The notes: generated by a model from the letters alone, not told the origin. DNA of 8,015 bases from CAZVEE01 sp964625525 (GCA_964625525.1 CAZVEE010000119.1:1-8015); one strand, 5' to 3'. Shown: positions 1 through 6,914, counted from the stretch's first letter. A program made the numbers and translations.

Positions 1-17
1 TCTCGGTCTTTGGTTTG

Positions 18-52
18 GCGCGCTTTCCGGGCGGAAAACCGCGCACACTTTT
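18..52 (+). terminator. Possible intrinsic terminator of a gene left of the window
   Basis: An outer stem GCGCG (18-22) pairs with CGCGC (40-44), and an inner stem TTTCC (24-28) pairs with GGAAA (33-37). Together they form a long near-perfect hairpin, followed by ACAC and four Ts (49-52). The T tract is short and offset, so this is a weak Rho-independent terminator rather than a textbook one. It would end a plus-strand gene lying outside the window. Confidence 0.4.
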
Positions 53-367
53 CCTCAAAGCGCTCTAGGCGGTCTTGTGTGATCAGTGAAACAGTCCGGG
101 CACAAGTCACCACAAGGCTTCGCAGGCGCGCAGCTCGAACCGGCCATGACGGGCGTGAGGATTCCGCCTGTGTTTGTCTTGACTTAGCACAATCGCTATC
201 ACGCTCTGACAGGGGCTTTTCCTGACCCAGGGGCTTTCCGAACTTTCCGTAAGGATGATCCGCCTGCCCCATTCCAGACACAATGGATCCAGAGTCTCGC
301 GGCGTTCGGCACCACCGGCGATTTGATTGCCAGGGTGCGCCACCACCAGCCAGGGAGATACCACGCC
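53..367. other. Gene-poor leader before the small membrane protein
   Basis: About 315 bases with no reading frame that looks coding on either strand; the open frames here are arginine-rich and lack ribosome binding sites. The only internal structure I see is an imperfect tandem repeat at 206-239 (CTGAC-AGGGGCTTTTCC, then CTGACCCAGGGGCTTTCC). A TTGACT hexamer lies at 179-184, but no acceptable -10 element stands at the right spacing. The stretch probably contains the promoter of the following small gene, which I cannot place. Confidence 0.4.
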
Positions 368-532
368 ATGACGGCCGGATGGTTCCTTCTGACCCTGATC
401 ATCGCGGGCACCACGATCCTGTTTGCCACCCGCACCAGCAAGCGCGGCTCCCCCCGGGGGCTCGACCGCGCCTTTGATCGCGCCAAGAGCGTGCGCCTCA
501 ACGGCGGCATGAAACGCGACCGGCTCTACTGA
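368..532 (+). CDS. Small single-pass membrane protein, 54 aa, unknown
   Basis: A short protein with one hydrophobic segment (about residues 4-20, rich in Leu, Ile, Ala and Thr) and a basic tail of some 33 residues (TRTSKRGS onward, ending KRDRLY). By the positive-inside rule the tail should face the cytoplasm. I chose the ATG at 368 because an AGGGAGA ribosome binding site sits 9 bases upstream (352-358). The in-frame ATG at 323 has no such site and would add a polar stretch before the helix. I do not recognise the family. It stands alone, with a gene-poor leader before it and 287 bases after it, so context gives no function. The combination of a good Shine-Dalgarno site and a clean helix-plus-basic-tail layout makes it probably real. 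Confidence 0.6.
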   Translation: MTAGWFLLTLIIAGTTILFATRTSKRGSPRGLDRAFDRAKSVRLNGGMKRDRLY

Positions 533-693
533 CAGGCGGGCGCGCCTCCTTTCAAGAGACGCTCCGCATACGCCCTGACCAGTGCGCTGGGACCAGATGC
601 GCGCCTTATGAAGGCTCGCGCCCAGGCGGGCACGTGGCGCCAGACGCGAGCATGACCGTTCGGGCATAGACAGGGCCCACCGCTTGGCCTAGA

Positions 694-713
694 GAGACAG
701 GCATAGCTGTCTC
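694..713. repeat. Perfect inverted repeat GAGACAG-N6-CTGTCTC
   Basis: GAGACAG (694-700) and its exact reverse complement CTGTCTC (707-713) flank a 6-base spacer. No T run follows on either strand, so it is not a terminator. A 7-bp perfect dyad about 110 bases before the transporter start suits an operator for a dimeric repressor or an RNA hairpin. The same heptamer recurs in the leader of the P-loop gene at 6915, 7091 and 7119. Confidence 0.45.
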
Positions 714-729
714 CGGGAGCGGCCCTGAT

Positions 730-790
730 CGGGACCGTGCTCCGTGCGTCCCGCGAGCCAGCCCCACACGCGCGCGGGGCCGGCCGGGAC
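730..790 (+). promoter_or_regulatory. Leader with mutually exclusive hairpins before the MFS gene
   Basis: CGGGAC occurs at 730-735 and again at 785-790, and both copies are complementary to GTCCCG at 748-753. The upstream pairing gives a 6-bp hairpin with a 12-base loop. The downstream pairing is longer: GTCCCG/CGGGAC continues into GCC/GGC (757-759 with 782-784) and GCCCC/GGGGC (761-765 with 776-780) around a 10-base loop. The second form ends 17 bases before the ribosome binding site of the transporter gene. This resembles a switching leader, but GC-rich DNA forms such stems easily and no known riboswitch class is recognisable. Confidence 0.35.
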
Positions 791-819
791 CTCGCGCCGT
801 CCGCTTCGGTGAGGCGCAC

Positions 820-2115
820 ATGGCGACTTTGCGATCCATCTTTCCCCTGCTTGTGGGCGTGTGGCTGGTCACGACCGGCCATGGCCTCCTGGCCACGATG
901 GTGAGTTTGCGGCTGACAGAAACCTTGTCCTCCGCAACCCTTGTCGGCGTGATCGTGGCGGGATACTTCGCCGGACTCACGCTCGGGTCCCTTGTGTTGG
1001 GCCATGTCATCAAAAGCTTCGGCCATATCCGAACCTTTACCGCCTGCGCGGCCGGGTTCGCTGCGGTGGGCCTCCTCCATGATCTGATCCCGGAAGGTCC
1101 ACAGTGGTTCGTGCTGCGGGTCGCACAGGGCTTTTGCATCGCCGGCGTCTACATGTGCATGGAGAGCTGGCTGAACGATCAGGCGGCGGAGGATGGGCGC
1201 GGCCTGGTGCTGTCAATCTATGTGGCTGTGATCCATCTGGGGCTCGGCGGCGGGCAGTTACTGCTCCTTGTGGTGGATCCGTTCGGGGGGCTGGTGTTCA
1301 CAGTGGCGACCCTGGTGATGATCATCGCCGTGGTGCCGGTGGCGCTCACGGGCACGCCGGCCCCGCCCCTGCCCGTCTCCACCATTCTGCCCTTGCGCAT
1401 TTTGATGAAAGCATCACCGCTGGGCGTCATGACCACCATCGCCTCGGGCATCCTGGCTGGGGCGTACTTCACTCTGGGCCCGGTCTTTGCCTCGGAAACG
1501 GGATTGAGCGGACAGCAGGTGGGCCTCTTCATGGCCGCGCTGACTTTCGGTGGCCTGGTGCTGCAATTCCCGTTGGGGCGGATGTCGGATCAGTTTGACC
1601 GGCGACTGGTGCTCGTGGGCCTTTTTGCGGTCATTAGCGTGGCGGGCCTTTGCAGCGGCCTGATGGCGGCGACTGTGGACCCGATCTGGTCTTATGTGAT
1701 GATGGCGGGGCTGGGCGGGTTGATCTTCACGCTCTACCCGCTGGGGGTGGCGCATACCTATGACTTCGTGGCGTCCGAAGACCTGGTCGGCGCGGCAGCG
1801 AGCCTGGTGCTCATTTACTCTTTCGCCTCGATCCTGGGGCCGATCCTGGCGGCGCTGGTCATGGATGCCATGGGTCCGGCGGGGCTGTTCATGTTCTCCT
1901 CCGTGATTACGGGGGCCATGGTGGTGTTCAGCCTGTATCGGCACCAGGAAGGGGACGCGCTGCCCCCGGAAGAGGAGCACAATCCCTATCTGGCCATTCC
2001 GCGCACCACACCCGTGGCGGCTTATCTCGACCCGCGAGCGGAGGAAGACCAGCTCTCCTTTGATTTCGACGCCGCCGCTGAAGACGACGCGCCAGAGACC
2101 GAAACACCGTCTTGA
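820..2115 (+). CDS. MFS transporter, YcaD-like
   Basis: A 431-residue inner-membrane protein with about 12 hydrophobic segments between residues 5 and 373, the normal size for a major facilitator carrier. Its pattern resembles the YcaD group of uncharacterised MFS proteins: an MESWLN motif after TM4 (114-119), a degenerate loop 2-3 signature (GHVIKSFGHIRT, 61-72), the matching loop 8-9 motif GRMSDQFDRR (253-262) and YPLGVAHTYD in TM10 (306-315). The substrate cannot be read from sequence; proton-coupled export or uptake of a small molecule is the family expectation. The ATG is supported by GGTGAGG (808-814), 5 bases upstream. It has an unusual acidic C-terminal extension of roughly 55 residues (375-431) ending in Asp/Glu-rich sequence. 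The SDR gene follows 96 bases downstream on the same strand, and no clear terminator separates them, so co-transcription is possible. The leader carries several inverted repeats that may regulate it. Confidence 0.9.
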   Translation: MATLRSIFPLLVGVWLVTTGHGLLATMVSLRLTETLSSATLVGVIVAGYFAGLTLGSLVLGHVIKSFGHIRTFTACAAGFAAVGLLHDLIPEGPQWFVLRVAQGFCIAGVYMCMESWLNDQAAEDGRGLVLSIYVAVIHLGLGGGQLLLLVVDPFGGLVFTVATLVMIIAVVPVALTGTPAPPLPVSTILPLRILMKASPLGVMTTIASGILAGAYFTLGPVFASETGLSGQQVGLFMAALTFGGLVLQFPLGRMSDQFDRRLVLVGLFAVISVAGLCSGLMAATVDPIWSYVMMAGLGGLIFTLYPLGVAHTYDFVASEDLVGAAASLVLIYSFASILGPILAALVMDAMGPAGLFMFSSVITGAMVVFSLYRHQEGDALPPEEEHNPYLAIPRTTPVAAYLDPRAEEDQLSFDFDAAAEDDAPETETPS

Positions 2116-2211
2116 GCCCGGACAGACCGCGTCCGTGACGGGTGGGCGGGCCATGGTCTCCCGCGTGCAATGGCCTAAGTCACTGCGTGTGATCAGTAAC
2201 GGAGCCCTCGC

Positions 2212-2958
2212 ATGTCCTCCCTGACTTCGTTTCCCGCCCCTGTGACCGCGGTTGTCGTCGGCGCCACGGGCGGCCTTGGCGCGGCGTTCCTGCGCGCGCT
2301 GACCGAGGATCCGTGCGTTGATCAGGTGCTCGCCTGTGCCCGGCACGCACCGGATGATCTGCCGGCCGGTGCCACTTTCGCGCCACTCGACCTGACCGAC
2401 GAAGCCAGCATTGCCGCCGCCGCCGCAACAGCCCAAAGCCTGGGCCCTATCCGGCTCGTGATTGTGGCCAGCGGCATCCTGCATGAGGGCGATGCGGTGC
2501 TGCCGGAAAAGACCTGGCGCAGCCTTGATGCAGGTGCCATGGCGCACGTGTTCCGCATCAACACCATTGGTCCGGCCCTGGTGGCCAAGCATCTCCTGCC
2601 GCTGCTGCCGCGTGAGGGCAAAAGTGTCTTTGCCGCCCTGTCGGCGCGCGTAGGCAGCATTGAGGACAATCACATCGGCGGCTGGTACGCCTATCGCGCG
2701 TCGAAAGCAGCCCTCAACATGGTCATCCGGACCCTGTCCATCGAGCAGGCCCGGCGCTGGAAAGAGGCCGTGTGCATCGGCCTGCATCCGGGCACCGTGG
2801 ATAGCGCCCTGTCAGCCCCGTTCCAAAGCAATGTGGCCGACGGGAAGCTGTTCACGCCGGATTATTCGGCCGACCGACTGCTCCAAGTGATCGACGGGGC
2901 CACTCCAGATCAAACCGGCCAGACCCTGGCCTGGGATGGCGCCCGCATCCCGTTCTAG
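2212..2958 (+). CDS. Short-chain dehydrogenase/reductase, CsgA-like
   Basis: A 248-residue classical-type SDR, expected to be a soluble cytoplasmic NAD(P)-dependent oxidoreductase. The cofactor-binding glycine motif GATGGLG is at 17-23. Arg44 after strand 2 suggests NADPH, and the LDLTD stretch (59-63) should contact the adenine. The usual NNAG is altered to VASG (85-88). The catalytic tetrad is complete: Asn117 (RINTIG), Ser144 (ALSARVGS), Tyr161 and Lys165 (YRASK). HPGTVDS (192-198) and the C-terminal WDGARIPF ending are typical of the CsgA/C-factor-like branch, where members act on unknown carbonyl or hydroxyl substrates. The start is supported by GGAG (2201-2204), 7 bases before the ATG. 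It lies 96 bases after the MFS gene and 138 bases before the TPR gene, all on one strand. The substrate is unknown; the signalling role once proposed for Myxococcus CsgA should not be assumed here. Confidence 0.92.
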   Translation: MSSLTSFPAPVTAVVVGATGGLGAAFLRALTEDPCVDQVLACARHAPDDLPAGATFAPLDLTDEASIAAAAATAQSLGPIRLVIVASGILHEGDAVLPEKTWRSLDAGAMAHVFRINTIGPALVAKHLLPLLPREGKSVFAALSARVGSIEDNHIGGWYAYRASKAALNMVIRTLSIEQARRWKEAVCIGLHPGTVDSALSAPFQSNVADGKLFTPDYSADRLLQVIDGATPDQTGQTLAWDGARIPF

Positions 2959-3096
2959 CAGTGCCCGCCGAATCACAACCCGCATAACGTGTTCACATCT
3001 CGCACTTTGGCCTAATCGCGCTGGACGCGCGACGGGGTGCATGGTTCCTGGCCGTAGTCCATAGAACCAGTATGGGCTTGTTCCGAGGGAGCCACC

Positions 3097-4905
3097 ATGA
3101 CACGCACCGCACTGCTGATGACCGGCCTGCTGGCCGGAACCGCCGCCTTCGCGCTGAATGTGGACATCGTCCCCAGCGCCCAAACTCAAGATCCCGCCGC
3201 CGCTGTGCTGGCCGACACCCTGAAGCCCCGGGCGCGGTGTTCCAGCCGGCCGGGCTCAGAGGCCAGCCGCTCCTTGCGCCTGCGGTTTGCCCAGGCCTTC
3301 GCTGCGCCGGACAAGGCCCGTCACCAAGCGATGGGCTCGCCCCAGTCAAACCTGCCGCCCCTTTACGAGGGTCTCGGCGCCGTGACGATCTCGGTTACGA
3401 GCGATCGTGACGATGCGCAGGCCTATTTCGACCAAGGCCTTCGGTTTGCCTATGGCTTCAACCATTTCGAGGCCGAGCGTGCCTTCCGCGCCGCGCAGAC
3501 GCTTGATCCCTCGTGTGCCATGTGCGCCTGGGGCGAGGCTTTGGTGCTGGGTCCGAACATCAACGCGCCCATGAGCCCCCAGGCCGTGGTGCCGGCGTTC
3601 AATGCCATCGCGCGCGCCCAGGCGCTGGCCGAGACGGCCACCGAGAAAGAACAGGCCCTGATCGCGGCGCTGGCGGAACGCTACAGCCCCGATCCGAACG
3701 CCGACCGGGCCATTCTGGACCGCGCCTATGCGGATGCCATGATGGACGTGGCCGAAACCTATCCGGATGATGACAATATCCAGGTGCTGGCCGCGGAAGC
3801 GATCATGGACACCCAGCCCTGGAATTACTGGGCGCCGGATGGCGAGCCCCTGGGCGATGCGGGTACGGCCATCGACATGATGGAAACAGTGCTGGCGCGC
3901 AATCCCGCGCATCCGGCGGCGATCCATCTCTATATCCACCTGACCGAAGCCTCACGCTCGCCGGAAGTGGCGGAGGCCCATGCGGAGCGCCTGGCCCCGC
4001 TGGTGCCCGCATCCGGTCACCTGGTGCATATGCCCAGCCACACCTATTTCGTCCTGGGTCGGTACAAGGACTCGCTCGACGCCAATATCGACGCCGTGGC
4101 GGCGGACGAGGCTTATCTCAACTCAGCCGAAGGCGATACCAGCTTTTACGCCAACAGCTATTATCCGCATAATGTGCATTTCGTGCTGACCTCGGCCCAG
4201 GCCATCGGGCGGCGCGACGTGGCCATGGATGCGGCACGCAAGCTCAGCGGCATGGTCAGCCCGGAGATGATGGCCGTCGCGCTGTGGACCCAGTCCATTG
4301 AGGCCGCCCCGCTCGTGGCCATGGCCCAATTCGGTGATACCGATAGAATCATGGCGGCGCCCAAGCCCGATGATGCCTTCCCCTATGTGCAGGCTCATTG
4401 GCATTATGCGCGGGCACTTGCCTTTGTGCAGACCGGTGATCTGACGGCAGCCAGCGCGGAAGCCGACGCCATTGCAATCCTTGCCGCCGATGCGCGCATG
4501 GCTGACCTGATCAATGGCGGCTTGCCGGCTCAGCCGGTGGCCCTGATCGCCGAAGCGGTGGCACGCGGCAAGATGGCCATGGCGCAGAATGATCTGGATA
4601 CGGCCATTGCGCTGTTTGCCCGTGGGGTGGAGCTACAGGACGCACTGCCCTACATCGAGCCGCCCTTCTGGTACTATCCGGTCGCCCAGAGCCTGGGTGC
4701 GGCCTATCTGCAAGCCGGGCAACTGGAAGACGCGGAAGCAGCGTTCCGCAAAGCGCTGGTGACGTCGCCCAACAACGGCTGGGCGTTGCACGGCCTGGCG
4801 GTCACTTATGAGCGCATGGGAAGGGCGGATCTGGCGGCGACGGCGCGCCAGGCCCATGAGCGGGCCTGGGACGGCGGCGAACCGCCTGCCCTGAACACGC
4901 TTTAA
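3097..4905 (+). CDS. Exported tetratricopeptide repeat protein with His motifs
   Basis: A 602-residue protein beginning with a likely Sec signal peptide: hydrophobic residues 5-20 and an AFA cleavage site near residue 19. It is therefore probably periplasmic. TPR-like helices appear at about 104-140 (YFDQGLRFAYGFNHFEAERAF), 490-515 and 525-590. The middle carries conserved-looking motifs rather than plain repeats: DPSCAMCAWGEALVLGPNIN (137-156, with a CxxC pair at 140/143), HLYIHLTEAS (277-286), HLVHMPSHTY (308-317), YYPHNVH (355-361) and HWHY (434-437). This arrangement is familiar from a widespread family of long bacterial TPR proteins of unknown role; the clustered His residues suggest metal binding, which is my inference. 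GAGGGAG (3085-3091) stands 5 bases before the ATG. Residues 42-85 are unusually Arg/Ser-rich and look unlike the rest. It ends 20 bases from the convergent isoaspartyl peptidase gene. Confidence 0.88.
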   Translation: MTRTALLMTGLLAGTAAFALNVDIVPSAQTQDPAAAVLADTLKPRARCSSRPGSEASRSLRLRFAQAFAAPDKARHQAMGSPQSNLPPLYEGLGAVTISVTSDRDDAQAYFDQGLRFAYGFNHFEAERAFRAAQTLDPSCAMCAWGEALVLGPNINAPMSPQAVVPAFNAIARAQALAETATEKEQALIAALAERYSPDPNADRAILDRAYADAMMDVAETYPDDDNIQVLAAEAIMDTQPWNYWAPDGEPLGDAGTAIDMMETVLARNPAHPAAIHLYIHLTEASRSPEVAEAHAERLAPLVPASGHLVHMPSHTYFVLGRYKDSLDANIDAVAADEAYLNSAEGDTSFYANSYYPHNVHFVLTSAQAIGRRDVAMDAARKLSGMVSPEMMAVALWTQSIEAAPLVAMAQFGDTDRIMAAPKPDDAFPYVQAHWHYARALAFVQTGDLTAASAEADAIAILAADARMADLINGGLPAQPVALIAEAVARGKMAMAQNDLDTAIALFARGVELQDALPYIEPPFWYYPVAQSLGAAYLQAGQLEDAEAAFRKALVTSPNNGWALHGLAVTYERMGRADLAATARQAHERAWDGGEPPALNTL

Positions 4906-4925
4906 GGCCGGAACCGGACGATCTG

Positions 4926-5876
4926 TTAATCGGCGAGGCGGACTTCAACCGCCTCGCCGGGCAAAATCGCCACGCGCGGGACATCGTTGCCGCGCACCCA
5001 GCCCCGCAACATCTGGGCACTATCGAAAGGCAGTGCCACGCGCCCCTTGGCATCGACGATGATACAGCCGCCGGTGCCCCCGACCGCCCGCACTTCCAAC
5101 AGGGCCGCCTTGCCGGCGGCTTCCGGCCCCATCCGCTTCAATTCCATGAGATCCGCCACTCGGCGCGCGAATGCGACGCGGGCGAACGGATCGCCCTTGC
5201 CGGTTGCGCTCACCGCACAGACTGGATTATCGGCCCACGTCCCAGCCCCGATAATGGGCGAATCACCGATCCGCCCGGGCCATTGGTTGACAAGCCCTCC
5301 CGTGGAGGTCGCCGCCGCCAGATTACCGCGCTTGTCGCGCGCCACCGCACCCACTGTGCCATTGGCACCGTCACTGTGGTCGAGCACCACCTTGCCCGTG
5401 TCGCGAATGGCTTCCCACTGCTCAATGCGGGCAGGCACTTTGAAATAGTCCTGGGGTTCCATGGCAAGCCCGGCCTCGCGGGCGTAAGTGTCGGCCGCCT
5501 CCCCCGCGAGCACCACATGCGGGCTTTTGATGACCGCTTCAGCCCCTTTGATGGGATTGCGGATCAGAGCCGCGCTCGCGACGGCGCCTGCTTTACGGCC
5601 CTTGCCGTTCATGACGGAGGCGGACAGTTCCACACTGCCATCAGCACAAAGCGCCGCGCCTTGTCCCGCATTGAACAGGTCACAATCCTCCAGAACGCAG
5701 ACGGCGGCCACAACCGCTCGCAAGGCTGTACCGCCGCGCTGAAGGATCTTCTGCCCTTCATACAAAGCCTGCCCCAGGGCAATTTCATAAGGCAATCTTT
5801 GCGGGTAACGGGTCTTGGGCTTGGCCAATCGACCAGCGCCCCCATGCACAGCCAGCGCAATCGGCGCGTCACTCAC
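4926..5876 (-). CDS. iaaA: Isoaspartyl peptidase/L-asparaginase, Ntn-hydrolase (T2)
   Basis: A 316-residue cytoplasmic enzyme of the plant-type asparaginase family, which hydrolyses beta-aspartyl dipeptides and often L-asparagine. The HGGAG motif is at 11-15 and FNAGQGAAL at 68-76. The autocleavage site is NGTVGAVA with Thr174 as new N-terminal nucleophile, giving an alpha chain of 173 and a beta chain of 143 residues. TSTGG (190-194, Thr192), GRIGDSPIIGAGTWAD (201-216, Arg202, Asp205) and SATGKGD (223-229, Thr225, Gly226) supply the expected substrate-binding residues. Length and motifs are complete, so it should be active. It begins with GTG, and its first four bases overlap the stop of the upstream P-loop gene (GTGA). 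Only a weak GAGA lies upstream, so translation is probably coupled to that gene. It could instead act on another beta-aspartyl or N-acyl amide; the pairing with an unknown ATPase makes this worth considering. Confidence 0.94.
   Translation of the reverse strand: MSDAPIALAVHGGAGRLAKPKTRYPQRLPYEIALGQALYEGQKILQRGGTALRAVVAAVCVLEDCDLFNAGQGAALCADGSVELSASVMNGKGRKAGAVASAALIRNPIKGAEAVIKSPHVVLAGEAADTYAREAGLAMEPQDYFKVPARIEQWEAIRDTGKVVLDHSDGANGTVGAVARDKRGNLAAATSTGGLVNQWPGRIGDSPIIGAGTWADNPVCAVSATGKGDPFARVAFARRVADLMELKRMGPEAAGKAALLEVRAVGGTGGCIIVDAKGRVALPFDSAQMLRGWVRGNDVPRVAILPGEAVEVRLAD
4931..4959. terminator. Shared 11-bp hairpin at a convergent gene junction
   Basis: CGGCGAGGCGG (4931-4941) pairs perfectly with CCGCCTCGCCG (4949-4959) around a 7-base loop. 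It lies 25 bases after the TPR stop and inside the last codons of the convergent isoaspartyl peptidase gene. No U tract follows on either strand, so it may act as a bidirectional pause or 3'-end stabiliser rather than a classical intrinsic terminator. Confidence 0.5.
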
Positions 5877-6901
5877 AGCAGGATCTCGCTTAACTGCTTC
5901 AGGTTCCGGATCATATTGTTGAACACCGGAACATCCACCCGCTGTTTCAACTCCTTAATCATCAGCGGCGACGAGGTACACCGCCCCGACAACGCATCCG
6001 CCGACAGCTTGAATTCCTCATCGAGGATCCGCAAACCGCCAATGGCCGAGAAGGCATCGGTGGCCGAGAAAATCAGCCGATGGATCCGGCTGCGGACATA
6101 CTCATCGCGCAGCAGCATAGCCGTCTCGCGCTGTAAAATGCCGTCGGCGAACTCCACCACCCAGTATTTCTGGGGATTGTTCGCATAGCGCGCATCGAGA
6201 TTGCGGAAGATGCTGACGACTTCCTCCTGATCCAACATATAGGTGGATGGATAGCCCAGATAGGTGAAGTCCGACACGCTTTCCGCACCGGCATCCTGCA
6301 TGTGCAAGATGTCTTTCAGCGTCGCCGTGCCAGTGACCTTACTGGCGCGCACCGCATGCCCCATGGCCGTGAGCGCCCAGCAGCAGGCAATAGCTGAGGT
6401 GCTTTTGCCTGAATTCATGCTGGTGCCCACATTGAGGATCAGCTTGGCGCGTTTTTTGGTCTCGTCCACCGGCGCCTTAGGCTGGGCCAGAGGGAAGTTC
6501 CGGGTGTTGAGCACCTGGCCATCCGCATCCACCACATAGCCGAGGATCTCAATCTTGGTGGGATCCTTGGAGCCGGAGTTTTTCTCGCGCATGGTGCCCA
6601 CAAGGCCAGAGCGTGCCAGCAGATCCACTTCCCGCCAATTCGCTTCCGGTACCGTGCCCTCAAAGGCATCGGGCGCATAGCGACCGCCGAAGACGAACAC
6701 CGCACGGCGCCCATCGTCGATGATGTGAATGCGGCCTTCCTTGTTCTCCAAAGAACTGTGTTGGCCGATATAGCTGACCCGGCCATAGGCCACGTCGCCA
6801 TGCTGCGGCGCCCGGTCCAGGGCCGCATAATGCTTGATTTGCGTCGGCTTGATCGTGAAGGCCGCGCTGGGCAGAAGAAAACCGGGACGGATCGCTTCCA
6901 T
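5873..6901 (-). CDS. SIMIBI-type P-loop NTPase, unknown function
   Basis: A 342-residue soluble protein with two parts. Residues 1-145 look beta-rich (GRVSYIGQHSSL, GRIHIIDDGRRAVFVFGGRY, then IEILGYVVDADGQVL) and I do not recognise the domain. Residues 152-342 hold a P-loop of the BioD/CobB/DUF1611 style: GTSMNSGKST (159-168), a switch-like stretch ASKVTGTATLKD (186-197), D-AGAESVSDFTY (203-214) and a Walker B/acidic strand VVEFADGILQRET (248-260). Relatives with this nucleotide fold use ATP for ligation, carboxylation or amidation, or for acyl transfer (DgcN-like DUF1611 proteins), so a small-molecule enzyme is likely; this is inference. I chose ATG 6901 because AAGGAG stands 7 bases upstream; an open frame continues to 7063 but that part is low-complexity Pro/Arg/Ala and has no binding site. 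The stop overlaps the start of the isoaspartyl peptidase gene by 4 bases, indicating a two-gene operon. Confidence 0.88.
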   Translation of the reverse strand: MEAIRPGFLLPSAAFTIKPTQIKHYAALDRAPQHGDVAYGRVSYIGQHSSLENKEGRIHIIDDGRRAVFVFGGRYAPDAFEGTVPEANWREVDLLARSGLVGTMREKNSGSKDPTKIEILGYVVDADGQVLNTRNFPLAQPKAPVDETKKRAKLILNVGTSMNSGKSTSAIACCWALTAMGHAVRASKVTGTATLKDILHMQDAGAESVSDFTYLGYPSTYMLDQEEVVSIFRNLDARYANNPQKYWVVEFADGILQRETAMLLRDEYVRSRIHRLIFSATDAFSAIGGLRILDEEFKLSADALSGRCTSSPLMIKELKQRVDVPVFNNMIRNLKQLSEILL

Positions 6902-6908
6902 ACTCAGT

Positions 6909-6914
6909 CTCCTT
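6909..6914 (-). promoter_or_regulatory. Ribosome binding site fixing the P-loop start
   Basis: AAGGAG on the minus strand, 7 bases before the ATG at 6901. It decides this start over the upstream in-frame start at 7063. The site overlaps one copy of the CTGTCTCAAGG repeat (6921-6911 on the minus strand), so anything bound to that repeat would also cover the ribosome binding site. Confidence 0.8.

Noticed and set aside
534..553. A terminator after the 54-residue protein (AGGCG/CGCCT hairpin followed by CCTTTC)
   Set aside because: The stem is only 5 bp and there is no real T tract, so it is too weak to annotate.
77..2197. The 11-mer GTGTGATCAGT found at 77-87 and 2187-2197
   Set aside because: An 11-base match is expected by chance several times in 8 kb; the two contexts share nothing else.
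1414..2787. A 457-codon open frame on the minus strand across the MFS and SDR genes
   Set aside because: It is rich in Arg, His, Gln and Gly, has no recognisable motifs or ribosome binding site, and lies antisense to two genes with complete family motifs. It is a by-product of GC-rich codon bias.
5283..6188. A 301-codon plus-strand open frame opposite the peptidase and P-loop genes
   Set aside because: No domain, no binding site, and it is antisense to the autocleavage region of a clear isoaspartyl peptidase.
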